The notes beneath the pieces are model-generated. The model made no database searches. It saw nothing but the letters and a program-made list of their open reading frames with translations, and had not been told where the DNA came from. From Rhodothalassium salexigens DSM 2132 (lineage in GTDB: Bacteria; Pseudomonadota; Alphaproteobacteria; Sphingomonadales; Rhodothalassiaceae), in NCBI RefSeq assembly GCF_004341375.1, contig NZ_SLXO01000005.1, forward strand, positions 1 through 64,000: 64,000 bases of DNA, in the 5' to 3' direction. The position numbers and the translations under genes are program-made. Positions 33,830-43,276 of the stretch are shown one piece after another; the first letter of the stretch is position 1; every line of letters begins with the position of its first letter.

Positions 33830-36800
33830 ATGAACACACATTCGTCGCGCAGCGGACTGCGAACGTGGCAGCCTCAAGCCGCCATCGGCCTATGTCTTCC
33901 CTTGGTCCTCGCCGCGCATCCCGCCCTGGCACAGGAAACCGATGCCAGCGCCGCCCTGGTCGGCGATCAGGACACCGCGTCGATCGAAGAAATCGTCGTC
34001 ACCGGCTCGCGCATCCCCAGTTCCAACCTGACGCTGCCAAACCCGGTGTCGTCGGTGAGCAGCGAAGACATCGACCTGTCGGGCGACGTGAATGTCATCG
34101 ACGTGATCAACGACATTCCGGCGTTACTGTCATCCAGCAACACGCTCCAGACATCGGGCGCGTTCGGCACATTGGGGGCCGCCACCGCCAACCTTCGAAG
34201 CCTGGGGACCGAACGCACGCTGGTACTGGTCGACGGGCGCCGCCATGTGGCGGGTGTCGCCGGCAGCGCCACGGTCGACATCAACACCATCCCCTCGGCT
34301 CTGGTGGAGCGGGTCGAGGTCCTGACCGGCGGGGCGTCGTCGATCTACGGTGCCGACGCCGTCACCGGGGTGGTCAACTTCATCCTCAAGGACGATTTCG
34401 AGGGCTTCAACGCCGATGCCCAGTTCAACATTTCGGACAATGGCGATGGCGAAATCTACAATGTGGACCTGCTGGTCGGCGGCAATTTCGCCGACAATCG
34501 CGGCAACGCCACCTTCGGCCTGACCTACGAAAACCAGCGGGCGGTGCAACAAGGCGACCGCTTTCACACCCGCGGCGACCGGATCGCCACCGACTGGCCG
34601 AACCCGGCCTTGCGGCTTCAACAGGCTGATATCGACCAGTTCGGTCTCGACCAGATCCTGCTCGGCCAGAGCATCGGCGGATTCTGCGGCGCCGGCGACG
34701 GCACGCTGGGCAGCGGCCAAAGCGCGCTGTGCGGCCGGATCGACGGGGCACCGGACCGATTTGTCGGCACCTTCCCCCGCTTCGGCGTGTCCAACTATGG
34801 CGGCCTGATCGGCGTCGACTTTTTCGGCAGCGGCTTCCTGAGTTTCTTTCCCGATCCCGACACCATCGCCGGGCTGGGCCTCGACCTGGGCGCCGACGGC
34901 GTCGTGTTCGACGTCAACAACAATGGCATCGAAGACTGCTTCGAGACCGTCAATGGCACACTCAACCAGCGCTTTTCGGGGTTTGCCGGCTGCCACGTCG
35001 TCGACAGCCCGGGCGGCGCCATCCGGCCGTTCCAGGACGGCTTGGTGGCCGACGGGATCAATCAATTCGGCGGCGACGGCACCAATGGCGGACGCGACGG
35101 CAACGATGTCATCCCCGAACAGGACCGTATCATTGCCAACGCCAGCGCCCGCTTCGACCTGATCGACGGGGTTACCTGGTTCGGCGAGGCCAAGTTCGTC
35201 TACACCAAGGCAGTGACCAGCGGCCCCGGGGTCAACGGCTTCTTCGATTCGATCCCGATCCGCTACGACAACCCGTTCATCCCGGCCAGCCTGCGCGACC
35301 CCATCGACACCTTGATCGCCGACAATCCCGACGTCTTCGACGCCGAGGATGTGCTGGTCTTCCTGGGCCGCGACATGACCGACATCGGCCCCAACCGCGA
35401 TGTGGCCGAGCGCACCACGATCCGCGTCGTCACCGGCTTCGAAGGCCAGATCCCCGACACCAGCCTGAGCTACGAAGTGTCGTTCAACTACGGCCGCACC
35501 GACGCCGACACCCGCAACGGTAACGCGCTCATCATGGATCGCTTCTACGCCGCCATCGACGCGGTCACCGATCCGGCCACCGGCGAGGTCGCGTGCCGCT
35601 CGGCGATCGAAACCGACGCCGAGGGCAACCCTGTGGAACCGGGCGCCGCCTTCCTGCCCGATAGCGGTGTATTCAAGGGCTTCAACACCTTCGACCCGAC
35701 CGACGGCAGTTGCGTGCCCATGAACCTGTTCGGTATCGGTGCGCCGAGCGACGCGGCCATCGACTTCGCCACCACCACGCTGACCCGCACCCGGGCGCTC
35801 GAACAGGTGGTGGTCATGGGCTTTGTGAGCGGCGACAGTGCCGACCTGTTCACCCTGCCCGCCGGCCCCGTGGGCTTCGCCCTGGGGGGCGAGTACCGCG
35901 AAGAATCGAGCCTGTTCGACGCTCCGGCGGAAGAAGAGCGCGGCGACACCTTCGACCCGCGGGTGACGCTCGTCGACGTGTTCGGCAAGTTCGACGTGTG
36001 GGAAGCGTTCGGCGAGATCAGCGCGCCGATCCTGCGCGACCTGCCCGGCGCCAGATCGCTGGACATCAATGCCGCGGTGCGCTTCGCCGACTACTCCACC
36101 GTCGGCAGCACCACCACCTGGAGCGCCGGCGGCACCTGGGCACCGATCGCCGACCTGCAGGTCCGGGGCACCTATTCGCGCGCCATCCGCGCCCCGAACA
36201 TCAATGAGTTGTTCAGCCCGTTGACCGGCGCCACCGCGCGGCCCATCGACCCCTGCGACGCCAACAATCTGGACGACGGCAGCCAATTCCGGGCGCAGAA
36301 CTGCGCCGCCGACGGGATCCCCACCAGCTTCACCGATCCGCTGACCGCTCGCATCTCGGGCTTCGCCGGCGGCAACCCGGATTTGCGCGAGGAAACCGCC
36401 AAGACCTACACGATCGGAGCGGTGTTCCAGCCGCGGTTCGCGCCGGGGCTGAGCGCCACGGTGGACTTCTACAACATTCGCATCGAGGACGCGATCGACG
36501 CCCCAAACGTCCAGGAAATCCTCAACGCCTGCTACGACCTGTCCGCCTTCCCCAACGACTTCTGCGGCCAGATCGATCGCGACCGCGACCCGAACTCGCC
36601 CACCTTCCTGGGCCTGCAAAGCTTCCGGACCGTGGAATTGAACTTCGTCGCGGTGGAAACCCGCGGCATCGACTATGCGGTGCAGTACGAATTCGGCCTC
36701 GGCGACCTGTGGGACACGCTCGCCCCCTATGGCGCCCTGCAATTGCGCGTCGCCGGCAACTATACCGACAAGCTCGACCGCTTCGAGGACCCCAACGATC

Positions 36801-37153
36801 CCAATGAGGTCAACGAGCAACTCTTCGAAGGCCGGCAACCACGGCACAGCTTCAACATCGACACACGCTGGTTCTGGCGCGGCCTGACGCTCAATCTGCA
36901 ATCGCGCTATGTGGGACGGGTGGTCCAGACCACACCGCGCGTGCAGATCGAAACCGTGGATAATTTCGTCAATGGCTGGGCGACGGCCAAATGGCGCCAC
37001 GACCTGTCGGCCACCTATGCGATCAACGACAATCTGCGGCTTGCCGGCGGCATCAACAATCTGGCCGATGCCAAGCCGATCATCTCGGACGTATCGTTTC
37101 CCGTGGGTTTCATGGGCCGGCAATTCTACCTCGGGCTGAATTTCCAGCTCTAA
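33830..37153 (+). CDS. Large TonB-dependent receptor
   Basis: 1107 residues with a signal peptide (IGLCLPLVLAAHPALAQ). The TonB box is IEEIVVTGSRIPSSNLTLP. The plug shows VIDVINDIPALLSSSNTLQT, NLRSLGTERTLVLVDGRRHV, VDINTIPSALVERVEVLTGG and ASSIYGADAVTGVVNFIL, the form of the large OMR subfamily often linked to uptake of oligosaccharides, peptides or plant-derived compounds in Caulobacter/Sphingomonas-like bacteria. Extracellular loops are long and carry several Cys (FCGAGDGTL...SALCG; DCFETVNG...AGCHV). The C-terminus ends YLGLNFQL. It stands alone, without SusD-like or transporter partners. Expression is probably controlled through the leader hairpin at 33771-33821. Confidence 0.9.
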   Translation: MNTHSSRSGLRTWQPQAAIGLCLPLVLAAHPALAQETDASAALVGDQDTASIEEIVVTGSRIPSSNLTLPNPVSSVSSEDIDLSGDVNVIDVINDIPALLSSSNTLQTSGAFGTLGAATANLRSLGTERTLVLVDGRRHVAGVAGSATVDINTIPSALVERVEVLTGGASSIYGADAVTGVVNFILKDDFEGFNADAQFNISDNGDGEIYNVDLLVGGNFADNRGNATFGLTYENQRAVQQGDRFHTRGDRIATDWPNPALRLQQADIDQFGLDQILLGQSIGGFCGAGDGTLGSGQSALCGRIDGAPDRFVGTFPRFGVSNYGGLIGVDFFGSGFLSFFPDPDTIAGLGLDLGADGVVFDVNNNGIEDCFETVNGTLNQRFSGFAGCHVVDSPGGAIRPFQDGLVADGINQFGGDGTNGGRDGNDVIPEQDRIIANASARFDLIDGVTWFGEAKFVYTKAVTSGPGVNGFFDSIPIRYDNPFIPASLRDPIDTLIADNPDVFDAEDVLVFLGRDMTDIGPNRDVAERTTIRVVTGFEGQIPDTSLSYEVSFNYGRTDADTRNGNALIMDRFYAAIDAVTDPATGEVACRSAIETDAEGNPVEPGAAFLPDSGVFKGFNTFDPTDGSCVPMNLFGIGAPSDAAIDFATTTLTRTRALEQVVVMGFVSGDSADLFTLPAGPVGFALGGEYREESSLFDAPAEEERGDTFDPRVTLVDVFGKFDVWEAFGEISAPILRDLPGARSLDINAAVRFADYSTVGSTTTWSAGGTWAPIADLQVRGTYSRAIRAPNINELFSPLTGATARPIDPCDANNLDDGSQFRAQNCAADGIPTSFTDPLTARISGFAGGNPDLREETAKTYTIGAVFQPRFAPGLSATVDFYNIRIEDAIDAPNVQEILNACYDLSAFPNDFCGQIDRDRDPNSPTFLGLQSFRTVELNFVAVETRGIDYAVQYEFGLGDLWDTLAPYGALQLRVAGNYTDKLDRFEDPNDPNEVNEQLFEGRQPRHSFNIDTRWFWRGLTLNLQSRYVGRVVQTTPRVQIETVDNFVNGWATAKWRHDLSATYAINDNLRLAGGINNLADAKPIISDVSFPVGFMGRQFYLGLNFQL

Positions 37154-37293
37154 GGCGTGCCGACCGTCGCGACCGTCGGCCCGGGGATGCGCCACCGGCC
37201 GACGGTCGCCCCCAGGCCGGCGCCCCGCCACATTGACACGGCGCCACCGCTGGCCCACATGCTGAAGCCGGAAACCGGCGTGGGAGGCATGGC

Positions 37294-37737
37294 ATGACGA
37301 ACACGACCCCGTTCACCCTGGACGGCATGAGCTGGGACGATGTGGTCGAAACCTTCGACTTGATGGACGACTGGGAAGACCGCTATCGCTTCATCATCGA
37401 CTTGGGCCGCAAACTGCCCGCCTTGCCCGACGACGCGTATGACGACGCCCACAAGGTGCGCGGGTGCCAAAGCCAGGTGTGGATGCTGTTCGACCGCACC
37501 GACGGCGACCGCATCGACATCCGCGGCGACTCCGACGCCCATATCGTCAAGGGCCTGATCGCGCTGTTGCTGTTGATCTATTCCGGCCGCAGCGCCGCCG
37601 AGATCCGCGCCACCGACGCACGCAACCAGTTCCAGGCGCTCGACCTCGAAGGCCATCTGTCGGCGCAGCGCGCCAACGGCCTGTTCGCCATGGTCCAACG
37701 CATCAACGACACCGCCGCCGCCCAACCGGCCAACTGA
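37294..37737 (+). CDS. sufE: SufE-type cysteine desulphurase activator
   Basis: 147 residues from the ATG at 37294. The family core is FDLMDDWEDRYRFIIDLGRK, LPALPDDAYDDAHKVRGCQS (acceptor Cys C58), QVWMLFDRTDGDRIDIRGDS, then IVKGLIALLLLIYSGRSAAE. SufE takes persulphide sulphur from SufS and passes it to SufBCD for Fe-S cluster assembly. The suf operon itself is not here. It is followed by two thioesterase genes on the same strand (95-bp gap). Confidence 0.93.
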   Translation: MTNTTPFTLDGMSWDDVVETFDLMDDWEDRYRFIIDLGRKLPALPDDAYDDAHKVRGCQSQVWMLFDRTDGDRIDIRGDSDAHIVKGLIALLLLIYSGRSAAEIRATDARNQFQALDLEGHLSAQRANGLFAMVQRINDTAAAQPAN

Positions 37738-37832
37738 GCGCGCCGGCCCCTCAATCGGCGGTGCCCCAGCCGCCCCCGCCCGGCGCCTGCGAGCCCTTGC
37801 CGGGCGCCGACCGAACCGGAGCCCCGACGCCT

Positions 37833-38306
37833 ATGAACGAAGCCTTCCGCCAGGGCATGGCCGCCGTGCCTCACCTGGCTGCCACCGGCATCACCTTCGA
37901 ATCCGTCGACGACGGCCGGGCGGTGATGTCGCTGGCCTATCGCGAAGATTTGGTGGGCTTCGCCGACAGCGGCGTGCTGGCCGGCGGCATCATCTACACG
38001 CTGATGGACACGGTGTCGGGTGCGGCGGTGTTCGCCGCCCTCAAGACCTACCGCCCGATCGCCACGCTCGACCTGCGCATCGACTATCTGCGCCCGGCAA
38101 CCCCGCACCAGACCGTCTATGGCCGCGCCGAGGTGATCAAGCTGACCCACCATATCGCCTTCGTGCGCGGCACCGCCGACCATGGCGACCCGCAAGACCC
38201 GATCGCCCATGTGACCGGCACCTTCGCGCTCAAGGGCGGCGCACCGACCCCGCCGCCGGGCCCCCAGGGTCCAGGCGGCCAAGGCACGGAGCCGGCCCAT
38301 GGATAA
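37833..38306 (+). CDS. PaaI-family hotdog thioesterase, first of a tandem pair
   Basis: 157 residues from the ATG at 37833. The hotdog core contains VGFADSGVLAGGIIYTLMDT (the PaaI region, with Gly in place of the usual HGG His), VSGAAVFAALKTYRPIATLD, LRIDYLRPATPHQTVYGRAE and VAHVTGTFALKGG-type ending. The last 20 residues are Gly/Pro-rich. It likely hydrolyses an acyl-CoA; the substrate is unknown. It overlaps the next hotdog gene by 8 nt, so the two are translationally linked. The upstream in-frame extension to 37464 shadows sufE and is rejected. Confidence 0.85.
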   Translation: MNEAFRQGMAAVPHLAATGITFESVDDGRAVMSLAYREDLVGFADSGVLAGGIIYTLMDTVSGAAVFAALKTYRPIATLDLRIDYLRPATPHQTVYGRAEVIKLTHHIAFVRGTADHGDPQDPIAHVTGTFALKGGAPTPPPGPQGPGGQGTEPAHG

Positions 38307-38796
38307 GGCGCTGGTCGACGCGGTGCTCGCCGATCCGGCCTATGAAGGGCCGCTGACCGGCATTCCCTATGCCGAGTTTCTGGGCGTGCGACTGCGCCGC
38401 GAAGGCGCGCGGCTGCTGCTCAGCCTGCCGTTCTCGCCGACGCTGATCGGCAGCCCGGCACCGCCGCGCCTGCACGGCGGCGTGGTCGGCGGGCTGTTGG
38501 AACTGTCGGCGTCGCTGCAATGGCTGTTCGAGACCGCGCGCGACAATGGCGGCCCGCCCGAGCGCCTGCCCAAGCCCATCGGCATGACCGTGGAATATCT
38601 GCGCGGCGGCGAGCCCAAGGCGGTGTTCGCCGAGGCCCGGGTGGCACGCCAGGGCCGGCGCATCGCCAATGTGCGCGCCCAGGCCTGGCAGGACCGCGAA
38701 GAAGACGCCATCGCGGCCGGGCTGATGCACTTCCTGATCCCCTCGGCCCCCACCGCCGAGCGCAGCACCAGTCCCACCCGGTCGGCCCGGCAATAG
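38299..38796 (+). CDS. PaaI-family hotdog thioesterase, second of a tandem pair
   Basis: 165 residues. It has PYAEFLGVRLRREGARLLLS, LPFSPTLIGSPAPPRLHGGV (with the catalytic-type HGG), VGGLLELSASLQWLFE, KPIGMTVEYLRGG and RRIANVRAQAWQD, a complete hotdog. Unlike the preceding protein it keeps the HGG motif, so the pair may form a heteromer with one active subunit type. The tail (SAPTAERSTSPTRSARQ) is disordered. Start at 38299, inside the preceding gene's 3' end. Confidence 0.85.
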   Translation: MDKALVDAVLADPAYEGPLTGIPYAEFLGVRLRREGARLLLSLPFSPTLIGSPAPPRLHGGVVGGLLELSASLQWLFETARDNGGPPERLPKPIGMTVEYLRGGEPKAVFAEARVARQGRRIANVRAQAWQDREEDAIAAGLMHFLIPSAPTAERSTSPTRSARQ

Positions 38797-38952
38797 CCCC
38801 GCCACAAGCGCGCGCCCGACGAGGGGCCCCAGAGCCCCCGCACAGCCGGCACACGGCCGGCACACGGGCCGACACGCCGCCGGCGCGGCGGCCGCAGCCC
38901 TCTTGCTGCGTGCCCCCTTCCCATGGCGCCGCCGGGCGGCCATGGTGCGGCC

Positions 38953-41190
38953 ATGGTTGCCACCACCCCATCCCTGTTCGCCCCCGAGACCGAGGTCGGC
39001 GACGCCCCGGCGGCCGCCCGACCCGATGACGGCCGGGTCGGCGTGCTGTTGCCGCTGCCGTTCGACCAGGCGTTCGACTATGCCAGCGACCGGCCGCTCG
39101 CCCCCGGTACGCTGGTGCGCGTGACCTTCGGCCGCCAGCCGCGTGTCGGCGTGGTCTGGGCCGGGCGGCGCGGCACACCCCCGCCGGCGGCCAAGCTCAA
39201 GCCGGTCGACGCGGTGCTCGACCTGCCGCCGCTGAGCGACGAACTGTGCCGGCTGGTCGAGCGCACCGCCGACTATACGCTGAGCCCGGCGGGCGCGGTG
39301 CTGCGCATGGTGTTGAGCTGCCCCGCCGGGCTCAGCCCGCCGCCGACCCGCGCCCATGTGGTGCGCGCCGGCCCCGCCCCCGACCGGCTGACCGACGCCC
39401 GGCGCCGGGTGCTCGACCGACTGGCCGACGGCCTGCCGCGGGTGCCCGCCGACCTGGCGCGCGAGGCCGGGGTCAGCGACGGCGTGGTGCGCGGGCTGGT
39501 CGACGCCGGCACCCTGGCGCTCGAAGACCTGGACCGCGACCCGCCGCTGGCGCGCCCCGACCCGGCGACGCCCGGCCCGGCGCTGAACCCCGAACAGCAT
39601 GACGCCTTCCAGGCCATCGCCCGGCGCCAGACCGCCGGCGGGTTCGAGGCGTTCCTGCTCGAAGGGGTCACCGGCTCGGGCAAGACCGAGGTCTATTTCG
39701 AGGCCATCGCCCGCGCGCTCGCCGACGATGCCGACGCCCAGGTGGCGGTGCTGCTGCCCGAAATCGCGCTGACCCTGCAATGGCTGGACCGCTTCGCAAG
39801 GCGCTTCGGCTGCGCGCCGGTCCAGTGGCATTCGGGATTGACGGCGGCGGCGCGCCGGCAGGCATGGCGCGGCGTCGCCGAGGGCCGGGCGCGGGTGGTG
39901 GTCGGCGCGCGCTCGGCGCTGTTTCTGCCCTATCGCCGGCTCAAGCTGATCGTCGTCGACGAGGAACACGATCCCAGCTTCAAACAAGAAGACGGCGTGC
40001 TCTACCACGCCCGCGACATGGCGGTGATGCGCGCCAGCCTGGCGCAGACGCCGGTGATCCTGGCTTCGGCCACGCCGTCGCTGGAAAGCCGGGTCAATGC
40101 GCGCCAGGGCCGCTATACCCACCTGCGGCTGACCGAACGCCACGGGGCGGCGGTGCTGCCGGCGGTCGAGACCGTGGACATGCGCACCGACGGGCCCAAG
40201 CCCGGGCGCTGGCTGGCGCCGGCCCTGGTCGCTGCCATCGACGGCGCGCTCGACCGGGGCGAACAGTCGCTGCTGTTCCTCAACCGCCGGGGCTATGCGC
40301 CCCTGACCCTGTGCCGACAGTGCGGGGCGCGCTACGAATGCCCCAACTGCACCGCCTGGCTGGTCGAACACCGCTATCGCGGCCGGCTGGAATGCCACCA
40401 TTGCGGCCATTCGATGCCGACCCCGGACCGCTGTTTCGAGTGCGGCGCCGAGGGCGAGTTGGTCGCCTGCGGCCCCGGCGTCGAGCGGCTCGGCGACGAG
40501 GTGGCCGAGCGCTGGCCCGGTGCCCGCGCCGTCGTGCTGGCCTCCGACACCCTGACCGGCCCCGACGACGCGGCGCGCGTCGTGGCCCGGATCGAGGCAA
40601 GCCAGGTGGACATCGTCGTCGGCACCCAGTTGATCACCAAGGGCTACCATTTCCCGGCCCTGACCGTGGTCGGCGTGGTCGACGCCGATCTGGGCCTCAA
40701 GGGCGGCGACCTGCGCGCCGCCGAACGCACCTATCAGCAACTGGTCCAGGTGGCCGGGCGCGCCGGCCGCGCCGACCGCGAAGGCGCGGTCTATCTACAG
40801 ACCTACGACCCTGCCCACCCGGTGACCCGGGCGCTGATCACCGGCGACAAGGACCGCTTCATGGACCTGGAGGAAGAGGCGCGCGCCCGCGCCGGCATGC
40901 CGCCGTTCGGCCGCCTGGCCGGGCTGGTGGTCGAGGGCCCCGACCTAGCCGGGGTGGTCGAGGCCGGGCGGCTGTTGGCGCGCACCGCCCCGCGCGTCGA
41001 GGGCGCGGCGATCTATGGCCCGGTGCCCGCCCCCCTGGCGCGCCTGCGCGGCCGCCACCGCCACCGGCTGCTGGTCCAGACCGGCCGCGACCTGTCGATC
41101 CAGCGGCTGCTGCGCGCCTGGATCGAGCCGCTGAAACTGCCGCCCAAGGTACGGCTTAAGGTGGACATCGACCCGATCAGCTTCCTGTGA
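38953..41190 (+). CDS. priA: Primosomal protein N' (PriA helicase)
   Basis: 745 residues from the ATG at 38953. Order: N-terminal DNA-binding domain (VGVLLPLPFDQAFDYASDRP), winged helix, helicase core with Walker A EGVTGSGKTEVY and DEEH box VVDEEHDPSFKQ, eight zinc-binding Cys (CRQC, CPNC, CHHC, CFEC), and VGTQLITKGYHFPALTVVGV, then QVAGRAGRADREGAVYLQTY. It reloads the replisome at stalled or collapsed forks. Its position upstream of atpHAGDC is common in Alphaproteobacteria, but here an acyl-CoA synthetase lies between. Confidence 0.95.
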   Translation: MVATTPSLFAPETEVGDAPAAARPDDGRVGVLLPLPFDQAFDYASDRPLAPGTLVRVTFGRQPRVGVVWAGRRGTPPPAAKLKPVDAVLDLPPLSDELCRLVERTADYTLSPAGAVLRMVLSCPAGLSPPPTRAHVVRAGPAPDRLTDARRRVLDRLADGLPRVPADLAREAGVSDGVVRGLVDAGTLALEDLDRDPPLARPDPATPGPALNPEQHDAFQAIARRQTAGGFEAFLLEGVTGSGKTEVYFEAIARALADDADAQVAVLLPEIALTLQWLDRFARRFGCAPVQWHSGLTAAARRQAWRGVAEGRARVVVGARSALFLPYRRLKLIVVDEEHDPSFKQEDGVLYHARDMAVMRASLAQTPVILASATPSLESRVNARQGRYTHLRLTERHGAAVLPAVETVDMRTDGPKPGRWLAPALVAAIDGALDRGEQSLLFLNRRGYAPLTLCRQCGARYECPNCTAWLVEHRYRGRLECHHCGHSMPTPDRCFECGAEGELVACGPGVERLGDEVAERWPGARAVVLASDTLTGPDDAARVVARIEASQVDIVVGTQLITKGYHFPALTVVGVVDADLGLKGGDLRAAERTYQQLVQVAGRAGRADREGAVYLQTYDPAHPVTRALITGDKDRFMDLEEEARARAGMPPFGRLAGLVVEGPDLAGVVEAGRLLARTAPRVEGAAIYGPVPAPLARLRGRHRHRLLVQTGRDLSIQRLLRAWIEPLKLPPKVRLKVDIDPISFL

Positions 41191-41276
41191 CCACCGTTGC
41201 GCGATGCACGCGCTTGTCGCCCAATCCGATCTGCGATACCTTAAAAAAAGAAACAAAATAATCTTGGGGAAGGATC

Positions 41277-42968
41277 ATGGCTTCATCGATCGCGCCGGCG
41301 ATGCCGCTGGCCGCGCTCGCCGCGCAGGCGCGCGCCCGACACGACCGACCGCATCTGGTCCAGCCGCGCGCCGGGGGCACACGCACCTATCGCTGGGCCG
41401 ACACCGACGCCCAGGTCCGCCAGATGGCGGCCAGCCTGCGCCGGCTGGGCCTGGCGCCCGGCGACCGGGTGGCGATCCTGTCCAAGAACTGCGCGGAATG
41501 GGTGCTGGCCGATCTGGCGATCCTCGCCGCCGGCCTGGTCAGCGTGCCGATCTATCCCACCGCCGGGGCCGAGACCATCGCCTATGTGCTCGACCATGCC
41601 GAGGTGAAGGCGATCTTCCTTGGCAAGCTCGACGACCCGGCGACCGCCCATGGCGCGATCCCGGCGGGCATCGCGCGCATCGCCCTGCCCTACCCCACCG
41701 CGACGGCCGAGTGGGCGTGGGACGACCTCTTAGGCGCCGACGCGCTCGACGCCTATCCCGATACCGCGCCCGACGAGCTGGCGACGCTGGTCTACACCTC
41801 GGGCAGCACCGGCACGCCCAAGGGGGTGATGCTGAGCCACGGCAATCTGGCCTTCGCCGCCGACACCACCCGCGCCCATGTGGCGGTGGCCGGGGGCGAG
41901 CGGCTGTTGAGCCACCTGCCGCTGGCGCACATCGCCGAACGGTCGCTGGGCGAGGGGGTGAGCCTTTATGCCGGCACCACGCTTTACTTCGTCGAGGCGC
42001 TGGACACCTTCGCGCGCGACCTGGCCGCCTGCCGGCCGACCCGGTTTCTGACCGTGCCGCGGCTGTGGGCCAAGTTGCAGGAACAGATCCTCGCCCGCGT
42101 GCCCGAGGCGCGGCTGCGCCGGATGCTCGCCGTCCCCGGCCTGTCGGGTGCGGTCAAACGCAAGATCAAGACCGGCCTGGGGCTCGACCGGGCGCGTTTC
42201 TTCGGCACCGGGGCCGCGCCCGCGCCGCCGGCGCTGCTGGCGTTCTTCCACCGCCTCGACATGCCGGTGGCGCAGGGCTTCGGCATGACCGAGACCGCCG
42301 GCGTCGCCACCGCCTTCGCGCCCGGGGCGGTCGACGACGGCGACCCCGAGCGCCTGACCAGCGTCGGCCCGCCGCTGCCCGGCATGGCCGCGCGGCTCGG
42401 CGCGGACGACGAGCTGGAATTGAAGGGCCCCGGCGTCTTCCCCGGCTATTACAAGGCGCCCGACCTGACCGCCGAAAGCTTCACCGCCGACGGCTGGTTC
42501 AAGACCGGCGACCTGGCGCGGATGGACGACCACGGCCATATCTGGGTCACCGGCCGGCGCAAGGAACTGTTCAAGACCGCCAAGGCCAAATATGTCTCGC
42601 CGGTGCCCATCGAGGCCAAGCTGGCCGAGTGTACGCTGTTTGAAAACCTGTGCGTGCTGGGGGCCGGCCTGCCGCAGCCCGAGGCGGTGGCGACCCTGAC
42701 CGACGCCGCCGCCCAACGCCCCGCCGACGCGGTCGACCGACTGCTGGAGACGGTGCTGGCGGCGGTCAACGACCGGCTCGAACCCCATGAAAGGCTGGCC
42801 CGGCTGCATATCGTGCCCGGCCCTTGGGACATGGCCAGCGGCCTGTTGACCCCGACCCTGAAGCTGCGCCGCGGCCCCATCGAGACCGCCTACGCCGCGC
42901 TGCTCGGCCACGGCGCGGACCAAAGCCGGGTAATCCGCCACCACCAGGCGCTGCGCCCGGCGGCCTGA
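41277..42968 (+). CDS. AMP-binding long-chain acyl-CoA synthetase
   Basis: 563 residues from the ATG at 41277, with TTGGGGAAGGATC upstream. The AMP-binding loop is YTSGSTGTPKGVMLSHGN; further motifs are HLPLAHIAERSLGEGVSLYA, GFGMTETAGVATAF, and GWFKTGDLARMDDHGHIWVT followed by GRRKELFKTAKAKYVSP, the form found in FAD-type long-chain fatty-acid CoA ligases. It activates a fatty acid to acyl-AMP and then acyl-CoA. It sits between priA (86 bp) and the atp operon (308 bp), an unusual position. AT-rich bases just before the start (41238-41262) may hold its promoter. Confidence 0.88.
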   Translation: MASSIAPAMPLAALAAQARARHDRPHLVQPRAGGTRTYRWADTDAQVRQMAASLRRLGLAPGDRVAILSKNCAEWVLADLAILAAGLVSVPIYPTAGAETIAYVLDHAEVKAIFLGKLDDPATAHGAIPAGIARIALPYPTATAEWAWDDLLGADALDAYPDTAPDELATLVYTSGSTGTPKGVMLSHGNLAFAADTTRAHVAVAGGERLLSHLPLAHIAERSLGEGVSLYAGTTLYFVEALDTFARDLAACRPTRFLTVPRLWAKLQEQILARVPEARLRRMLAVPGLSGAVKRKIKTGLGLDRARFFGTGAAPAPPALLAFFHRLDMPVAQGFGMTETAGVATAFAPGAVDDGDPERLTSVGPPLPGMAARLGADDELELKGPGVFPGYYKAPDLTAESFTADGWFKTGDLARMDDHGHIWVTGRRKELFKTAKAKYVSPVPIEAKLAECTLFENLCVLGAGLPQPEAVATLTDAAAQRPADAVDRLLETVLAAVNDRLEPHERLARLHIVPGPWDMASGLLTPTLKLRRGPIETAYAALLGHGADQSRVIRHHQALRPAA

Positions 42969-43276
42969 CCACCGCCCCCGGTCACCGGCCGCCCGCCCCC
43001 GGCCCCCATATGCCGGCCCCATGGGGTCGTCCCCGTGGGTGGTGGGGCGCCACGCAGGGCGGCATTGTGGGCGAAAATCTCGCCCGGGCCCGCTTGCACG
43101 CCACCACCCCCTATGCTAGAGCCCAGCACCGTATCGCCGGGCGTCGCTTGGCGATGCAGGTTCGATTGCGCTCGCCGGGCTTCGGCGCGCCAGCCGCCCG
43201 GCAGCGTCGTCGTCGGCGCCCGGCCGACGTTGCGCCGCACACCGCCGACGCCGCCGCCCAACGAAAAGGAAGAGCC
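42969..43276. other. Leader region of the atpHAGDC operon
   Basis: 308 bp between the acyl-CoA synthetase and atpH. A CTATGCTAGAG at 43111-43121 is a possible -10 element, but no well-spaced -35 is seen. I find no gene or terminator. The atp promoter must be here or upstream. Confidence 0.4.

Noticed and set aside
34130-37258. 1042-codon minus-strand frame opposite the large TonB receptor
   Set aside because: Low-complexity Ala/Gly/Arg/Val product typical of antisense reading of GC-rich genes; the plus strand has signal peptide, plug and barrel.
38230-40740. 836-codon minus-strand frame opposite priA and a thioesterase gene
   Set aside because: Antisense shadow; priA motifs are all on the plus strand.
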